A stretch of DNA of 5,587 bases, taken from positions 1 through 5,587 of the forward strand of contig JAKONS010000438.1 of assembly GCA_022701845.1 (NCBI GenBank). Reading direction: 5' to 3'. Shown piece by piece: positions 5,420-5,587 of the stretch. Every line of letters begins with the position of its first letter. Within the stretch, counting starts at the first letter, position 1. The DNA comes from Burkholderiaceae bacterium. GTDB lineage: Bacteria > Pseudomonadota > Gammaproteobacteria > Burkholderiales > Burkholderiaceae. Below the pieces are notes generated by a model. The model saw only the letters and a program-made list of their open reading frames with translations, ran no database searches and was not told the origin of the DNA. The position numbers were made by a program, and so were the translations under genes.

Positions 5420-5474
5420 AAAAAATCGTCTTGCCGAAGCCCGGCGCAGGGTGCGTGCAGGCTTGGAAAAGACG
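5420..5474 (-). promoter_or_regulatory. Structured pckG leader, terminator-like fold (candidate attenuator)
   Basis: Read on the minus strand, CGTCTT (5469-5474) pairs with AAGACG (5427-5432), and inside it AAGCC (plus GGCTT, 5460-5464) pairs with GGCTT (plus AAGCC, 5437-5441), separated by a symmetric 4 x 4 internal loop. A small CGCA/TGCG hairpin (5452-5455 with 5445-5448) can cap the apical loop. The fold is followed after one A by six T residues (5420-5425). A competing stem, GCCG with CGGC (5442-5445 and 5433-5436), uses the inner strands and would prevent the inner helix. This resembles an attenuator, but the helices are short and interrupted, so function is inferred only. It matches no riboswitch class I recognise. 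Confidence 0.4.
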
Positions 5475-5508
5475 ACTCGTGCGGCATCGCTGGCCGCAGG
5501 AAATGACA

Positions 5509-5547
5509 ATTCTATGAACGCCCCGAAAACCATGCACGCGGTTTCGG
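5509..5547 (-). promoter_or_regulatory. Candidate pckG promoter with a dyad over the -35 region
   Basis: On the minus strand TAGAAT (5509-5514) matches the sigma-70 -10 consensus in five of six positions and would start transcription near 5502-5504, giving a leader of about 100 nt. The -35 position 17 bp upstream (GTGCAT, 5532-5537) is poor. That position lies in the loop of an inverted repeat: CCGAAAACC (5523-5531) with GGTTTCGG (5540-5547), 8 bp perfect apart from one extra A. A poor -35 inside a dyad suggests control by a DNA-binding protein, either activator or repressor. The promoter is predicted by eye only. Confidence 0.5.
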
Positions 5548-5572
5548 TGCTGTTTCATGCAAAAGATGCATG
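5531..5572. repeat. Three copies of CATGCA/TGCATG upstream of pckG
   Basis: CATGCA occurs at 5531-5536 and 5556-5561, 25 bp apart, and its reverse complement TGCATG at 5567-5572. The latter two form a dyad CATGCA-N5-TGCATG. The first copy overlaps the weak pckG -35 region. The rightmost pair lies near the window edge, so it may belong to a neighbouring divergent gene outside the window rather than to pckG. Confidence 0.55.
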
Positions 5573-5587
5573 GGGTTATGCCGCTGG

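Noticed and set aside
3446..5506. Long open plus-strand frame (686 codons) antisense to pckG
   Set aside because: The translation is rich in His, Gly, Ala, Arg and Val with no recognisable motif, and it mirrors pckG codon by codon. Long antisense frames are an expected by-product of strong third-position GC bias. pckG on the minus strand has all its catalytic motifs.
5566..5587. Start of a divergent gene at the right edge (ATG at 5566 or 5578)
   Set aside because: At most seven codons are visible, so coding potential cannot be judged; GGGG before the second ATG is suggestive only.

Overview
The window is GC-rich (the A+T-rich stretches are confined to intergenic DNA) and densely coding. Gene content and protein style point to a betaproteobacterium, most likely order Burkholderiales. 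The evidence is a GTP-type phosphoenolpyruvate carboxykinase with the N-terminus typical of that group, a Burkholderiales-like LysR regulator, and short intergenic spacers rich in hairpins. This assignment is inference from protein character; no database was searched.

Layout from left to right. Positions 1-164 are non-coding and hold three hairpins plus a tandem array of an 11-bp unit; this is the downstream end of a leftward gene cluster. Positions 165-3066 hold four genes on the minus strand, read right to left: a LysR-type regulator (2101-3066), a calcineurin-like metallophosphoesterase (1185-2057), a flavin reductase-like FMN-binding protein (664-1188) and a hotdog-fold acyl-CoA thioesterase (165-605). 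Spacing is 43 nt, a 4-nt GTGA stop/start overlap, and 58 nt, so the last three and possibly all four are probably co-transcribed. Positions 3067-3180 are the divergent promoter region between lysR and a small plus-strand gene of unknown function (3181-3441). A perfect 12-bp palindromic bidirectional terminator (3482-3509) separates that small gene from the convergent pckG (3530-5404, minus strand). Positions 5405-5587 are the pckG leader and promoter region, with several dyads and a terminator-like fold.

Functionally, pckG is a central-metabolism gene (oxaloacetate to PEP, the entry to gluconeogenesis). It is transcriptionally separate from the LysR cluster. The phosphoesterase, flavin reductase and thioesterase do not form a recognisable single pathway; their tight packing suggests shared expression rather than a shared reaction. 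The LysR protein could control itself and the divergent small gene, since the 114-bp region between them contains several dyads and a direct repeat.

I did not find a clear new biological system. The most interesting points are regulatory: the structured, attenuator-like pckG leader and the dyad over its promoter, the LysR/small-protein divergent pair with two mutually exclusive leader hairpins, the 11-bp array that puts stop codons in all frames after the thioesterase, and a 17-bp sequence repeated exactly over two stop codons.
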